A DNA stretch of 64,000 bases. Source: Lolium rigidum (taxonomy: Eukaryota; Streptophyta; Magnoliopsida; Poales; Poaceae). The notes below the pieces were generated by a model that was not told the origin of the DNA, searched no databases, and saw only the letters and a list, made by a program, of their open reading frames with translations. The translations under genes were made by a program, and so were the position numbers. Below, one piece after another: positions 1 to 10,469 of the stretch (position 1 is its first letter; every line of letters begins with the position of its first letter). The stretch covers positions 228,521,853-228,585,852 of the forward strand of contig NC_061510.1 of NCBI RefSeq assembly GCF_022539505.1, written 5' to 3'.

Positions 1-637
1 GATACTCACTAAAGATAACCTTGCCAAACGCAATTGGCATGGCTGTACGAAATGTGTTTTCTCGTCATGAAAATGAGACAATAAAACACCTCTTCTTCAG
101 CTGTAGAATTGCTAGGTCTATATGGTCAATCATTCAGATAGGTTCTACCCTATACCCTCCCCGTAGCGTTGCAAACATTTTCGGCAACTGGCTAAACGGG
201 GTTGAAACTAGGTATAAAACGCTTATCAGGATGGGTGCGATTGCAGTTATATGGTCGCTTTGGCTATGTAGAAATGACAAGGTTTTTAATGACAAGAATT
301 CTTCTCTTTTGCAGGTTGTGTACCGCTCTACGGCTTTGCTCCGTTCATGGTCGCCACTCCAGCGTTTGGAGGATCGCGACCTTTGTACGGAGGTGTCTAC
401 ACGATTGGAGAACACGGGGAAGAAGTTTATTTCCCAACATGGGTGGCAGCATAATAGGCGTATTCAGGCTTTTTAGGCTGTGCCAGTTTATCTAGCGTTT
501 ATCTTTCTATCGACTCTGTACTTCTTTGTTTTGATCTTTTTGATACTTTGAACGGCTGTGTGCATCTTAGTTATGCAGAGGCTGGGTGTAATGCTTAAAC
601 CTTTTAAGTAATGAAGCGCCCTTTATCGAAAAAAAAG
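1..637 (+). pseudogene. LINE (non-LTR retrotransposon) 3' end, RT zinc-binding region
   Basis: This is the C-terminal piece of a plant LINE polyprotein. Frame 2 at the very start reads NLAKRNWHGCTKC, and after a one-base frameshift near position 60 frame 3 continues with ETIKHLFFSC. Together these form the C-x2-C...H-x4-C zinc-binding segment that follows the reverse transcriptase in plant LINEs. Further downstream come GNWLNGV and IWSLWLCRNDKVF, also typical of this tail. The frame closes at 476. A 3' untranslated part runs to an A-rich tail at about 630-637 (ttatcgaaaaaaaa). The 5' part lies outside the window. It is a dead copy. The same 3' leader (gctgtgtgcatct) recurs in the minus-strand LINE at 10930-11521, so both belong to one family. 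Confidence 0.75.
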
Positions 638-1726
638 GAAGATCGCCGTATGGCATGTTCACGGTCTGAACTCTCTGGAACATTGCGACAGTGTCTGCTA
701 ACCTGTGACTTCATCCGGGTCATTGATTGTTTGTTTGGCTTCAGAAGATCATGTTAGCAGTGTTGTCATGTGATGCTGCAAAGTGCGAGCTCTTAGCTTT
801 GAATTCAAGGACTTATGCTATTTGCATTTAGGTTCTTTTGGCGTGGAAGAACAATGCAAATCGTTGTCTTGGCTGTGATATTAGACTTGTTGATAACTAA
901 GATCACACTAGAGCTAATTCCTTTATAAAAAAAAATCTGCTAGTGCAACTCCAATTAGTTATGTCATGTTTTAGCTCACAAGGAAATCAATTTCGACATG
1001 CGTGCCACACAACAACTGAGAGTGTTGGAAGCATGTATGCCCAAGAAACATAGAAGGACCAAATTACATCGACAGAAAGAGAACAATACTACATCATTAA
1101 GGCAATCGACATAAGGCAGAGACAGGGGTTTCGCTTTCATACCTTGAAATTATAGTCTTCGGAGGCTGATGGAGCAAAATCACATTCAGATGCAAGCTGC
1201 AAGGAGGGAGCAAAGTAGCAAACGGAACTGCCACTTCGCTCTGCCTTTGCGGCTTTGCCATCCACTGGTGGTATCGAGGGGAGCCGTGTCCCTGCCTCCT
1301 GAGTACATTGCTACCTTCAAACACCATATCAATCACAAACTATCAAGTACGGCAGGAAAAAGTTCCCTGGAAAATATTTGAAAGTAGTCATTGATGATAG
1401 TAGTATATTTAAAAGCACTCGGCTCACGAGGAACAATCGACGGGATACTGTTATACTTAGTTTTTAACAAGTATTCTTGAATACTCAGATCGACCCAACC
1501 ATCAATGCAAAAATGCCTCGGGTAGAAGCACCATGCGACAACATCTTCAACCCAGCATATGTTGGAAGATCCTCAATCAACACCAATGAAAGAAAACATA
1601 TCATTCAGAAAAGAACAGAATGCATCAACACACAGAAGGAAATAAATATGATATGTTCAAATCCTTGTTGATCATTCCTATGCATAGTCATCTCAAAGGT
1701 AGTTTCTTCCAATTTACTGGTGTGCA
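638..1726. other. Unassigned intergenic sequence
   Basis: No convincing gene or complete repeat is visible here. Short open frames on both strands (for example 1097-1381) overlap each other, lack recognisable domains and show no grass-like codon bias. The stretch is AT-rich and probably decayed repeat. Confidence 0.4.
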
Positions 1727-1890
1727 GTGGCGGACACAGGATTTTCATCAAACATGGACGCACTATAAGCCCAGTCAAATTTTCATTAAAATATTCATCA
1801 ATTTTTTTTATCAAAATAGGCTGCACCGTCGACCGGAAGCCTGGACGCGTGCCCGGGCTTAGGGATGGTTGGGTTCGCCTATGCTAGTGT
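1727..1890. mobile_element. Possible decayed hAT-type MITE
   Basis: The left end reads CAGTGGCGGACACAGGAT, close to the CAG(T/A)GGCGGA...CAGG start common in grass hAT MITEs. The right side has gggttcgcctatgctagtg, which could be the degraded inverted partner. I cannot find a clean 8-bp target duplication, so this is tentative. Confidence 0.25.
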
Positions 1891-2548
1891 GAGAAGACAT
1901 CTGCACCCATTGCTAAAGACATGTACACCCATTTACTGGTAGAGACAAGAGCATTAAGCACTAATTCTTTGTTCAAACTCTGAGCAGCTCCCTAAAAGAC
2001 AAATTGAAGTGCCTATATCATGTAGCTCCGTCAGTTCCCTACAGTCTACAGAGTTTGACTGTGTAAGCACCCAATAACAGCATGTATAAACCCCAAGATA
2101 ATATTAATGAAGTAGTACATAACTAAGTAGGCTTCTCATAAATTATCACAAATTTCAAACTATGAATTGCAGAGGCAGATTTTAGTTTCCGGAACTAACC
2201 GACTGATGAAGCAATAGTAGATGCAAATGAAAAGAGAAAGCGAGTAACCACTAAGATTTAAGAATTAAGATAAAGAAAAATGTTCCACGCATATTTATTG
2301 ACAAACATAGCACTAGCTAAACTAAAATAATGGCTGCCGCATGTATTACATATTCTACTTGCAGCTCTATCATTACTTTCAGATCTAATTTATATGGTCC
2401 CAAGACAACAGGTTTTCCAGTTTAGTGGCACTAGCACATGTTAGTTTAACAAATCATTATCAATCGGTGTCTAAAACTATACCAAAAAAAATATGTCAAA
2501 ACAGACAACACGGAGTCAGCGAAAGTTGCATGATATCAGGATTGTTCT
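1891..2548. other. Unassigned AT-rich intergenic sequence
   Basis: No coding frame with domain similarity, no clear terminal repeats and no RNA gene are visible. Confidence 0.4.
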
Positions 2549-2620
2549 TAGGTATTTTCTGGCCCACCGCAAAATCCGAAACTAGACCATATCCTGCGAA
2601 AACTAATAACGATAGCAAGA
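2549..2620 (+). repeat. Left copy of a ~75-bp imperfect direct repeat
   Basis: The segment containing aaactagaccatat and aaactaataac is repeated, with roughly 80% identity by eye, at 3234-3306 in the same orientation. A Stowaway MITE lies between the two copies. Confidence 0.6.
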
Positions 2621-2624
2621 GGTA

Positions 2625-2991
2625 CTCCCTCCATACCGGTTTATTGGGCTCGCTCTGCCCAGCGCTGCGACCAAGAAGCTCTCTGATTGGAAGAGAAAAA
2701 ATGAGAAAGGTGCACTAATTCTCTCGTGAAATGGAGCGATTAATTAGGAGAGGTAAATGATTATTTGGAGGTCCACGCCGGTTACTCTTCACAGCTTGCA
2801 TGCAACCTTAAGAAAGTAGATTTGGCCAACCACAACGGCATGCATGGACGCATTGGCACCACCGCATGACTAGGGAGCATGGGAACTTGTGATATTCCTA
2901 TTTAAGGGGAAAAATTTAATGCCAAGTTAAGCCTAATTTTTCAGTATTTTTTCAAATTCACTAAGAGCCTAGTAAACCGGTATAGAGGGAG
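2625..2991. mobile_element. Stowaway-type (Tc1/Mariner) MITE, 367 bp
   Basis: The left terminus is CTCCCTCCATACCGGTTTA and the right terminus is TAAACCGGTATAGAGGGAG. They form an almost perfect inverted repeat flanked by TA on both sides (2623-2624 and 2992-2993). CTCCCTC plus a TA target duplication is the hallmark of grass Stowaway elements. No transposase is encoded. Confidence 0.85.
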
Positions 2992-3233
2992 TATATAATA
3001 GCGGCAAAAGGTGAACACGGCGTTCCTCCTTGTAGTGGATGGCCGCAAGCACGCGGGGCGTGGGGATGGGCGCGGTGGAACGCCGTGCCACCCTTCAGTG
3101 TTGATTGGTGTTATATTTTTATGATTATACATGAATCAATGAAAGTAATTAATATTCTTTTGTTTAAACAGTGGGTTTTAACACCGTGGCGACCTTGCGA
3201 TGTGGTTGTTGTAATATATGCTGTTGTTGTTTC

Positions 3234-3306
3234 TTAGGAATTTTCTGCCCCGCACCAAATCCAAAACTAGACCATATGCCTTGTAAAAACTAATAACAAT
3301 ACTAAG
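3234..3306 (+). repeat. Right copy of the ~75-bp imperfect direct repeat
   Basis: Partner of 2549-2620. It shares aaactagaccatat and the following aaactaataac block, with scattered substitutions and small indels. Confidence 0.6.
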
Positions 3307-3783
3307 ATGTACATATCATAGCGGCAATACATTTTTTCTCGAAATTATAGGCAGTCATTTCTTGGAAAACAGCCTGCCAAGCTCAACATTTCTGATAGAC
3401 GACTTGGCAGACACGTTCAAGGAGCACTTGGGAGTTGGTTCACTACTCGAGCTCGAGCTTGAAGTAACTTATACTGTTTTAAGTAATAAGCCGTGGATTT
3501 CAAGACGAACTTTGATCATAAAAATTAAGCAACAAAATTTTAATTATATTATATATATATAGTATCGTTGGATTCGTATTGAAAAGCACTTTTTAATAAT
3601 ACTAATTTCATACAAACAATTATTATCTATTTGAAGTAATTCTTGATCAAACAAAAAGCTCGTAAAACGAGAACATCTTATTCCTTGAAAATGGAGGTTG
3701 TATAAATTTATGAGATGTTAGATTTATGAGCACGTTTTGCAAAGCTAACATGTGTTTAATTTTTACCACACTTAGCTTGCATG
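3307..3783. other. Unassigned AT-rich sequence
   Basis: No coding or repeat signature can be recognised. There is a short (TA)n run near 3546-3560. Confidence 0.4.
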
Positions 3784-3785
3784 TA

Positions 3786-4064
3786 TTCCATTCGTCCACA
3801 AATAAGTGGACATCTAGCTCTAAACTATGTCCACAAAAGAGTGTACACCTATGTTTTCAAAGCACTTTAATTGCTTCTTCCTCATCGTACGGAAAACAAA
3901 CCCAATAATATGGAGCACATGTTTTTCTTGTTTTCTACATGCACTTAGCTCATTGGAGTAAAAAAATTAAAGAGGAGAGACGCATGTTCCCAATATATAT
4001 TTTACTCCACTTCATAATTTATCTTGAAAAACCCGCATGTACACTTATTTATGGACGGAGAGAG
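3786..4064. mobile_element. Stowaway-like MITE, about 279 bp
   Basis: The left end (TTCCATTCGTCCACAAATAA) and right end (TTATTTATGGACGGAGAGAG) are imperfect inverted repeats flanked by TA (3784-3785 and 4065-4066). The ends are more diverged than those of the MITE at 2625, so this is an older insertion. Confidence 0.65.
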
Positions 4065-4715
4065 TATAGTCATTTACCAATGTTTGGCTTTAATATTTTA
4101 TGCCACGTTTTGATGGCTAGTTACTACACTTTTATTTAACAAATTGTGGCTAGCAACCAAACAAACCCTTTAAAGTTTAAACCAAGCTTGCAAGGAGGGT
4201 TTCAGGTTCCAAAAGCAAACTCCAGTCAGTTTCACTTAATTCAAAAATAAATGCGGTAAAACAGCATTTTCAGATGAAACCCGTAGCAAATCCACTATCT
4301 GGTGTAATTTGACTGTTCACCTTTTGCAACATATATACTCCCAGTAGCTCAGAAATAAGTGGAGTCAGTCATAAAAAGAGGATGTCTCAATTTTGACTTA
4401 ATGACTGGAAGTACATCTCTATGTACGGTAGAGAATTACTGTAGCTCGTTTCACAGGAGTAAGGCAAAAAAAAAGTTTGATTCTACTAAGTATAAACTGG
4501 GATAGAGAGTTGTCCGACAAAAACAGAGTAACAATGATGCCACACTAATTTCCATGTTCCCGTTACAGAAGCAAATACCACAATCTTCTCAAAGTTTTAA
4601 CCCAACATCTGATAGATACTGATAGATACTGATACCAACATTGGCAAGTCAATTAACACCACAGACCAGAACAAAAATAGATTTAACATATGGAGCGGAG
4701 CAGCAGCCCAGGCGC
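4065..4715. other. 3' flank of the TCTP gene
   Basis: This stretch lies downstream of the minus-strand TCTP stop codon. The 3' UTR is expected in the upper part (roughly 4450-4715), but I cannot place the cleavage site. A short GATAGATACT tandem lies at about 4612-4632. Nothing else is recognisable. Confidence 0.4.
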
Positions 4716-6574
4716 TTAGCACTTGACCTCCTTCAGCCCATGCGCAAAGTAGAGGAATGTTGGGTCGGTGGCCCCTTCCTTGTAGTAGGCGAACACCAAG
4801 CCAGCTTCCAGATTCATGCTATCACCCACAAAGCTGCAAGCATCACATAACATGAGTACCGTGAATATTAGTAATGCTGCAAAGTTGAAAAAAATATTCT
4901 ACCCGAGAGAATCATAAAATAAATTCAAATGAAACATTAAAATAAGGTTGTGACCTACTACCTCTGTTCTCTTTAATAAGACAATTTAGCACTTCTATAG
5001 ATTCACTTATTTCAGTTTTTATCTAGTGTAGTTATAGTGTAGATTCATTCATTTTGCTTTGTATATAGTACATTTTAAAATATCTAAAGTGTCCTATACT
5101 AGTGAACAGAGGGAGTACATCAAATTTGTACGAGATTTATTGGTTTAGCAGACAGACCAAACATGCAATGCAGCAGAAAGGTTCTGCAAAGTAAGGTTCA
5201 TTCGTAGAGCACAGAATGTGAACTTGTAGAATACTGATTAGATTGACAATGGGTGTTTTAGAAGTTGAAGATCATGCTACATATGTAGTACAGATATGAA
5301 GTGTGGCAGACAATGCAAAGATAACTTACAACTGAAGCTCCTTGATCATCCCAAGAAGATACTTGGTGGCAGGCTGGACGTTCTTCATGAAACAATCAAG
5401 CTCCTCCCCTTCAAGAGTTTTACTGATGCTCTTGATGTAGCCCTTCATGTAGGCCACAAACTGCTTCTTGTCATAAGGTGGTTGCTCCTGCAGAAGGTAA
5501 TGCATGCTTAGCACAATGAAAAGGTGCATACTGTACAGTACATACTTGATGATAGACCAAGGATGGCAACTAACCTGAAGACGGAAGGTGTCGACAATGT
5601 CAACAACCTTCACGGCCTGGTCATCAGTACCCTCATCATCACCACCACCCTCGGCAGAGGGGTTGGCACCAATGTCAACATCAACAGCTCCTTTAACAAC
5701 CCACTACAAGGATTCAAAATCATGTCGTTAATAATCTGACCAGCAAAAATATATGCACAACGTGTAATCAACCATTAGTTCCAGATATTCATGTCAAAAA
5801 CTTGCATCAGCTGCTAAACAGATAGATGCCATCCATTCTACTTTATGTAGTATAACTAACTAGTGAACTCTTTTGGTTGATTAAGTGCACCCTATCTGAA
5901 CTAACAAATAAGCAACCTTCTGCTTACATGGTACACAACAGATCAGTCAATTTACTACCCTGGGATGAAAAGGCAACTAGTCCAAGCATATCAACACAGC
6001 AAGGACTATCTATCATGATGCTTTGACGAGTCGATAAGCTACACAGCAAACATGACGGTCTAACAGTATACGGTATACAACAAGTCAGATCGAGTATTTA
6101 GTCTAATGATCTAAATTACAGACAACACACACAACAACCAAAACGCACAGCAGTAGGAGCAAAACAATATACCTTGCCGTCGACTTCCCAGAGCAAGCCG
6201 TTCTCGAGCTCCTTGTAGGGGAAGGAGTCGGAGAGCATCTCGTCACCTGCAGGAACAGACAGAACAACGACAGATTCGGTCAATTTCATCCCATCGGAGT
6301 TAATCGTCTAGTCTAGACTAGATAATCGGAAATCAAGTTCAGCCCCAAAACGAAACCAGATCTATCCATCCAATCACGAATCAGCCGAGCAAACCAACAA
6401 TAACAAATACATAGCACATCGGGGGGTCAGAATTAGCACAAGCCGAATTACGCAACAGATCAGATCTAGCCGTGCCGCCGCCAGATTCGAACAAAGCAGA
6501 AGCTGAAAGCGGGGGAGGGAATTCAGCGAGGGGCGGAACGACGAACCGGAAATCTTGTCGGTGTAGAGAAGCAT
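4716..6574 (-). CDS. TCTP: Translationally controlled tumor protein (TCTP), complete five-exon gene
   Basis: The minus-strand coding exons are 6547-6574, 6173-6246, 5575-5703, 5330-5487 and 4716-4833. All four introns have GT...AG borders and the phases join exactly, giving 168 aa, the usual plant TCTP length. The protein starts [10 protein letters not shown] and ends [12 protein letters not shown]. Both family signatures are present: IGANPSAEG at residues 45-53 and FVAYMKGY at 87-94. TCTP is a cytosolic Mss4-like-fold protein linked to growth, TOR-pathway signalling and stress responses; that is family knowledge, not seen here. The ATG at 6572-6574 follows a GC-rich leader, with a TATA box at 6702-6708. 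Intron 4 carries a Stowaway MITE at 4958-5115. There are no stops, frameshifts or missing signature residues, so I expect a functional gene. Confidence 0.96.
4958..5115. mobile_element. Stowaway MITE in intron 4 of TCTP, 158 bp
   Basis: The left end CTACCTCTGTTC and right end GAACAGAGGGAG are inverted repeats flanked by TA (4956-4957 and 5116-5117). The element lies wholly inside the 4834-5329 intron and away from both splice sites, so splicing need not be affected. Confidence 0.8.
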
Positions 6575-6701
6575 GGTGGCGCCGCTTGAGATTTCTCCCC
6601 GGAAAAAAAGGATTTGGCTCGAAACCCTAGCGAGCTCTGGGGTCTGCGGGGAGTAGCGGCAGGCGGCGAGAGGGTCTGGGGACGGAGGCGGCCTCCCCGT
6701 A

Positions 6702-6708
6702 CTTATAG
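6702..6708 (-). promoter_or_regulatory. TATA box of the TCTP gene
   Basis: The minus-strand sequence CTATAAG lies about 128 bp upstream of the TCTP ATG. A transcription start near 6670-6680 would give a leader of about 100 nt. The region upstream to about 6960 is GC-rich and contains two GGGAATATT motifs (about 6750 and 6856) that may be promoter elements. Confidence 0.6.
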
Positions 6709-7540
6709 CGGGCAGGGGATATCTGTGATCCGTTTTCGGCCGTCCGATCTCTGGGAATATTTCTGGTGGACGACACAGATGTCCGATCTGGATACGAGAA
6801 GAGTCCAGACGAGTGTTCGGTTCGCTGCGGGCCGTCGGATCTGGGTACCGTCCGGGAATATTCGCGCACGGACGGCTCGCGTCGCGTGTGTTTTTGCCGT
6901 GCACGACCAGGAGGCGTTGGCGGCACGGGACCGGTCCGGGCTGGTGTCTTGTCTTGCCCGTGCGATGCTTGGTTTTCCAAGTTGTATGTCGGTCTGAGTT
7001 TGAACTGTTTTGGTAGTTTCATGGTGTTTTTGTTTTGTTCCGGGAAAAAGTTTGTCTGCGTTTCATATTCAGAGTCTACAACATTATAAATATTCAGAGT
7101 CTACAACATTATAAATAGGAAAGATCATTACCCTCTACCCTTTATAGATTCTGAGTTTGAACTGGACCTCTCAATATTGTGATGTTGTTAAGTAACATGT
7201 CTGCGCAAACACATTGTAATAGTGATCACATGCCATCATCAATATACACCAACCGAGAAAAGGAGCATTCCTACCAGATCGAGGATAACGGGTACAGTGG
7301 TCGTATACCAAAGTCTCGTCTCCGGTTATCAACATACATTGTAACAAAGAGAATAGAATGTAACAACATGGAAGGTTCGTCAAAGTTCCACACTTCTAGT
7401 ATGTAAAGGAGCCAACGTGGATGTCTAGCTCCCAACGTTGGTTATTGATCCGAAGGTATTCGGACTCATGACTGCACTATACCGAACATGCCCGGTCACA
7501 CGCTTAACGTTGTGCAATCTGTTGTGTGCATTATATTTAT
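6709..7540. other. TCTP upstream region and unassigned flank
   Basis: The GC-rich part (6709-6960) has overlapping open frames on both strands without domains and is best read as promoter. A perfect two-copy 25-bp tandem (tattcagagtctacaacatt...) lies at 7066-7090 and 7091-7115. The remainder to 7540 shows nothing recognisable. Confidence 0.45.
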
Positions 7541-8030
7541 GGTATGCTATTGAGAGTGGATGTTTGAAATAATTCCGATGGCTTTTCTAATTTTTCCGGA
7601 GATTTTATGACAAGAGAGAGAAACTTCCGGAGTCACTTCGAGCCTGCCGTAAGTGATTCGGGGTAATATAGGGCGTGTTCCAAGATTGCCATACATATGG
7701 AATTATCCTATAAAACAATCAAGGAACCGGCCAGGCCCCAAGCCCAAGGCGACTCCCCTCTTCATCGGAACTAAACCAAGTAGGAGATTTCCTTGCGGCT
7801 AGGAGGATTCTTGGATCATCATCTTCATCGAGCTCTTCTGCTTTACTCGGTGAGTTCATATCAATTGAATCCCGTTATTGCAACTACATATAATAGATCT
7901 TGGGTGTTGGTGTAAATGTAAATTTTCTAAATACATGCACACCCCCTTCACATACATTGCGGGGTTTCAGAAATTTTGGATCACTAGGGGGGCATGACCC
8001 TGGCTCGCACCCCTAGCCCCACCCCTGGGT
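7541..8030. other. Decayed repeat-like sequence
   Basis: Phrases such as ttttccggagattttatgac and ggccaggccccaagcccaag resemble Triticeae LTR promoter and leader sequence. No termini can be placed. It precedes the Gypsy pol remnant and may belong to the same old insertion. Confidence 0.3.
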
Positions 8031-8898
8031 TTGTATGCTTATCGTCGCATGCCATTTGGGTTGTGTAATGCACCCGCTACTTTTTAAAGATGTGTGTGAC
8101 TGCTATTTTCATTGACGCCATAGATGAAATTATGGAAGTGTCCATCGACGAGTTCTACGCCTATGGAACCTCTTTTCATAATTGCCTCCATAACCTTGAT
8201 GAAGTGGTGCAGCAATGCCAAGACACTAACCTTGTTGTTAGGAATGCCATTTCATGGTTAAGGAAGGTATAGTTCTTGGACATCAAGTATCTGGAAGAGG
8301 GATAGAAGTGGATAGAGCAAAAATATAAGCAATTGAATGGCTACCGCCGCCTCGCAATGTGAAGGGAATAGGAAGCTTACTTTACCAAGCATGTTTCTAT
8401 AAGCGATTCATTAAAAAATTCTCTAAAGTCCCTAATCCTTTAACTAAGCTTTTGCAAAAGGGAGTTCGCTTTAATTTTAGTGATGAATGCATGATAGCCT
8501 TTAATTATCTTGTGCAAGCTCTTGTTGCTGCCCCTATATAAAACCACACCTAGATATGATAAGCCTTTTGAACTTTTAAGTGAAGCTAGCCATAATGTAG
8601 TAGGAGTTGTTATATGATAATATATGATGGTGATATTTTTTAATATCATTCATTTTGCAAGTAAAAATTCAAATGTTGCTCAAAGGAATTACCTATAGTT
8701 GTGAAAGAACATTTAGTTGTATTTTTTTGGTTCTGACAAGTTTATATCTTATATTTCGATATCAAAAGTTAAACTGCATATGGACCATGAAGGCTTAAAG
8801 GATATAATACCTAGAAAGGATGTTAAGACTATATTGTTCCATTGGATTTTTCTATTACAAGAGTTTGACTCGCGGATTGTAGAGAGAAGTCAAGTGTA
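8031..8898 (+). pseudogene. Ty3/Gypsy pol remnant (reverse transcriptase to RNase H)
   Basis: The plus-strand frames read YAYRRMPFGLCNAPATF (RT fingers/palm), then TAIFIDAID...VSIDEFYAYGTSFHNCLHNLDEV, where the family's catalytic DD block is degraded to IDE. GSLLYQACFYKRFIKKFSKV and NPLTKLLQKGVRF follow (the RT-RNase H connection), then HMDHEGLKDIIPRKDVKTI and WIFLLQEFDSRIVER (the end of RNase H). Several stops and frameshifts separate these blocks. No protease, integrase or LTR is attached, so this is an old internal fragment. Confidence 0.8.
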
Positions 8899-9534
8899 GG
8901 AACATGAATAACAGAAAAATCGAGACCGTTTGAGTATGCATCCCTCGAGGCACGATACGTTCTGAAAGATCCTCAATGTATTTCATGTGCAATACTTTTG
9001 AAAGCTTAGGGGAAGGTCGATACCAACTTCGAAGAGGGATAATAATAACAACGGTCACCCCCGGAACACCTCATAAAGTTAGATGTTGGTCAAAGGTATG
9101 TTTCTCTCTAAATAAGTAAGTTTACTTCTTGTTTTTGTTGCCCACATTTTTGTTTTCATTTTCCTTATGTCTCTACAAGTTGAATAAATCTATTTTTGAG
9201 GTGCTATGGTCACATGTACGGTCGGCCAAGACCGTACTAGTGACCGTTGAGAACCAATATGTGGTTAGATGGTTAGGAGGGCAGTGACACCTCCAACCAC
9301 CAGAGTTTAAACCTTAGGTTTGGTACTTTGGTCTCTCATTAAAATGTGGAATATTTTCTAGTGGGAGGCGACGTTCCCGTTGAAAGCGAGACGCCCGTAG
9401 TGACTTCGTCAATCTCAAGATCCTTCGGATTAGTTTCTTGGATTCAGTCTCTCGAAGGTCCTCATAGAGGTAGGGTGTGTGTGTCTGCATTTATAGGTAT
9501 GAGTGTATATGTAACATCCCAAATTTCAAATAAA
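8899..9534. other. Unassigned sequence left of the assembly gap
   Basis: No gene is recognised. It contains the hairpin-forming 16-bp inverted repeat at 9208-9245 described separately. It ends at the N run with taacatcccaaatttc. Confidence 0.4.
9208..9245. repeat. 16-bp inverted repeat with 6-nt loop (GTACGGTC family)
   Basis: GGTCACATGTACGGTC (9208-9223), loop ggccaa, then GACCGTACTAGTGACC (9230-9245) pair at 14 of 16 positions. A related structure is at 10269-10306 and a half-copy at 9938-9962. Confidence 0.7.
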
Positions 9535-9634
9535 NNNNNNNNNNNNNNNNNNNNNNNNNNNNNNNNNNNNNNNNNNNNNNNNNNNNNNNNNNNNNNNNNN
9601 NNNNNNNNNNNNNNNNNNNNNNNNNNNNNNNNNN
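9535..9634. other. Assembly gap (100 N)
   Basis: Exactly 100 ambiguous bases, probably a placeholder for a gap of unknown size. Any frame drawn across it is meaningless. Confidence 0.99.
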
Positions 9635-10469
9635 TTATTACGCTTCCGCTATGTATGAACTTATGTATGTTGTTGATTGTGAGATCAACTATTTGTGTAA
9701 TATGAATCATGTGATTCAAGATTGTATGACACTATGGCTTGTAATAAATAATGACTGTGATATTCGACTATTATGCCTCGCAACAACATTATCCTGGGAT
9801 TGCGATGAATGACATAATAGGCATCTGGACTTAAAAATCCGGGTGTTGACAGTATATATGTTTGTTTGAGCATCTGTCTCTGTTTGTGTTTTGCAAAAAA
9901 AATACTAATAACCGTTAAGTTTACTAATTGAATTGTTGTCTGCCAAGATCGTACTAGTGATAGTTAACTTTGGCACTTGAATTATTGTTTTTGAAAGTGA
10001 TTCGTACTTTCAGATAGTACAATCGACTATGATCATAAAGTTACAGATGACCGTGAAAGAAATGTGATGGATGCGGTACATTCAGACCGTACGGGGACCT
10101 ATGCTCGTACTAAGTGTTGTTAAAGTTTCTGTTGGCTCCATTGTTTTCTTCAAATTTTGAAAAAAAGAAACCGACAACCAACGTAACAGTGCGAGCATCC
10201 TTGCGCATACGGGGTAAGTGTTCGATTCAGATATTATTTTGGAATTATTGCATCATGGTAACCGGTACGGTCACTTGTACGGTCATCTATGATCGTACTG
10301 GTGATTAGAGGCTCTGATGGGACATTTTCAGTTTATCTCTTTTCACATTTTCCGTGACTCTTTTCTTGGGCGACTCCATGCTAATACCTCGTGACGTCTG
10401 ACGTCCTAACCTATTTATATACCTCCAAGATGTTTCTCTTTTGCTCATAACTCCATACCTAGGCCTGAG
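9635..10469. other. Unassigned sequence right of the gap
   Basis: No gene is recognised. It carries further members of the GTACGGTC/GATCGTACT hairpin family (9938-9962, about 10078-10115, 10269-10306). These may mark the two sides of one repeat spanning the gap. Confidence 0.35.
10269..10306. repeat. Second GTACGGTC-family hairpin
   Basis: GGTCACTTGTACGGTC (10269-10284), loop atctat (6 nt), then GATCGTACTGGTGATT. The architecture and loop length match 9208-9245, with more mismatches (11 of 16 paired). Confidence 0.55.

Noticed and set aside
6374..7089. Several 70-176-codon frames on both strands upstream of TCTP
   Set aside because: They overlap each other in a GC-rich promoter and leader. 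One contains TCTP exon 1 read through into its intron. No domains are present.
9346..9719. Open frames crossing the N run
   Set aside because: They exist only because unknown bases were read through.
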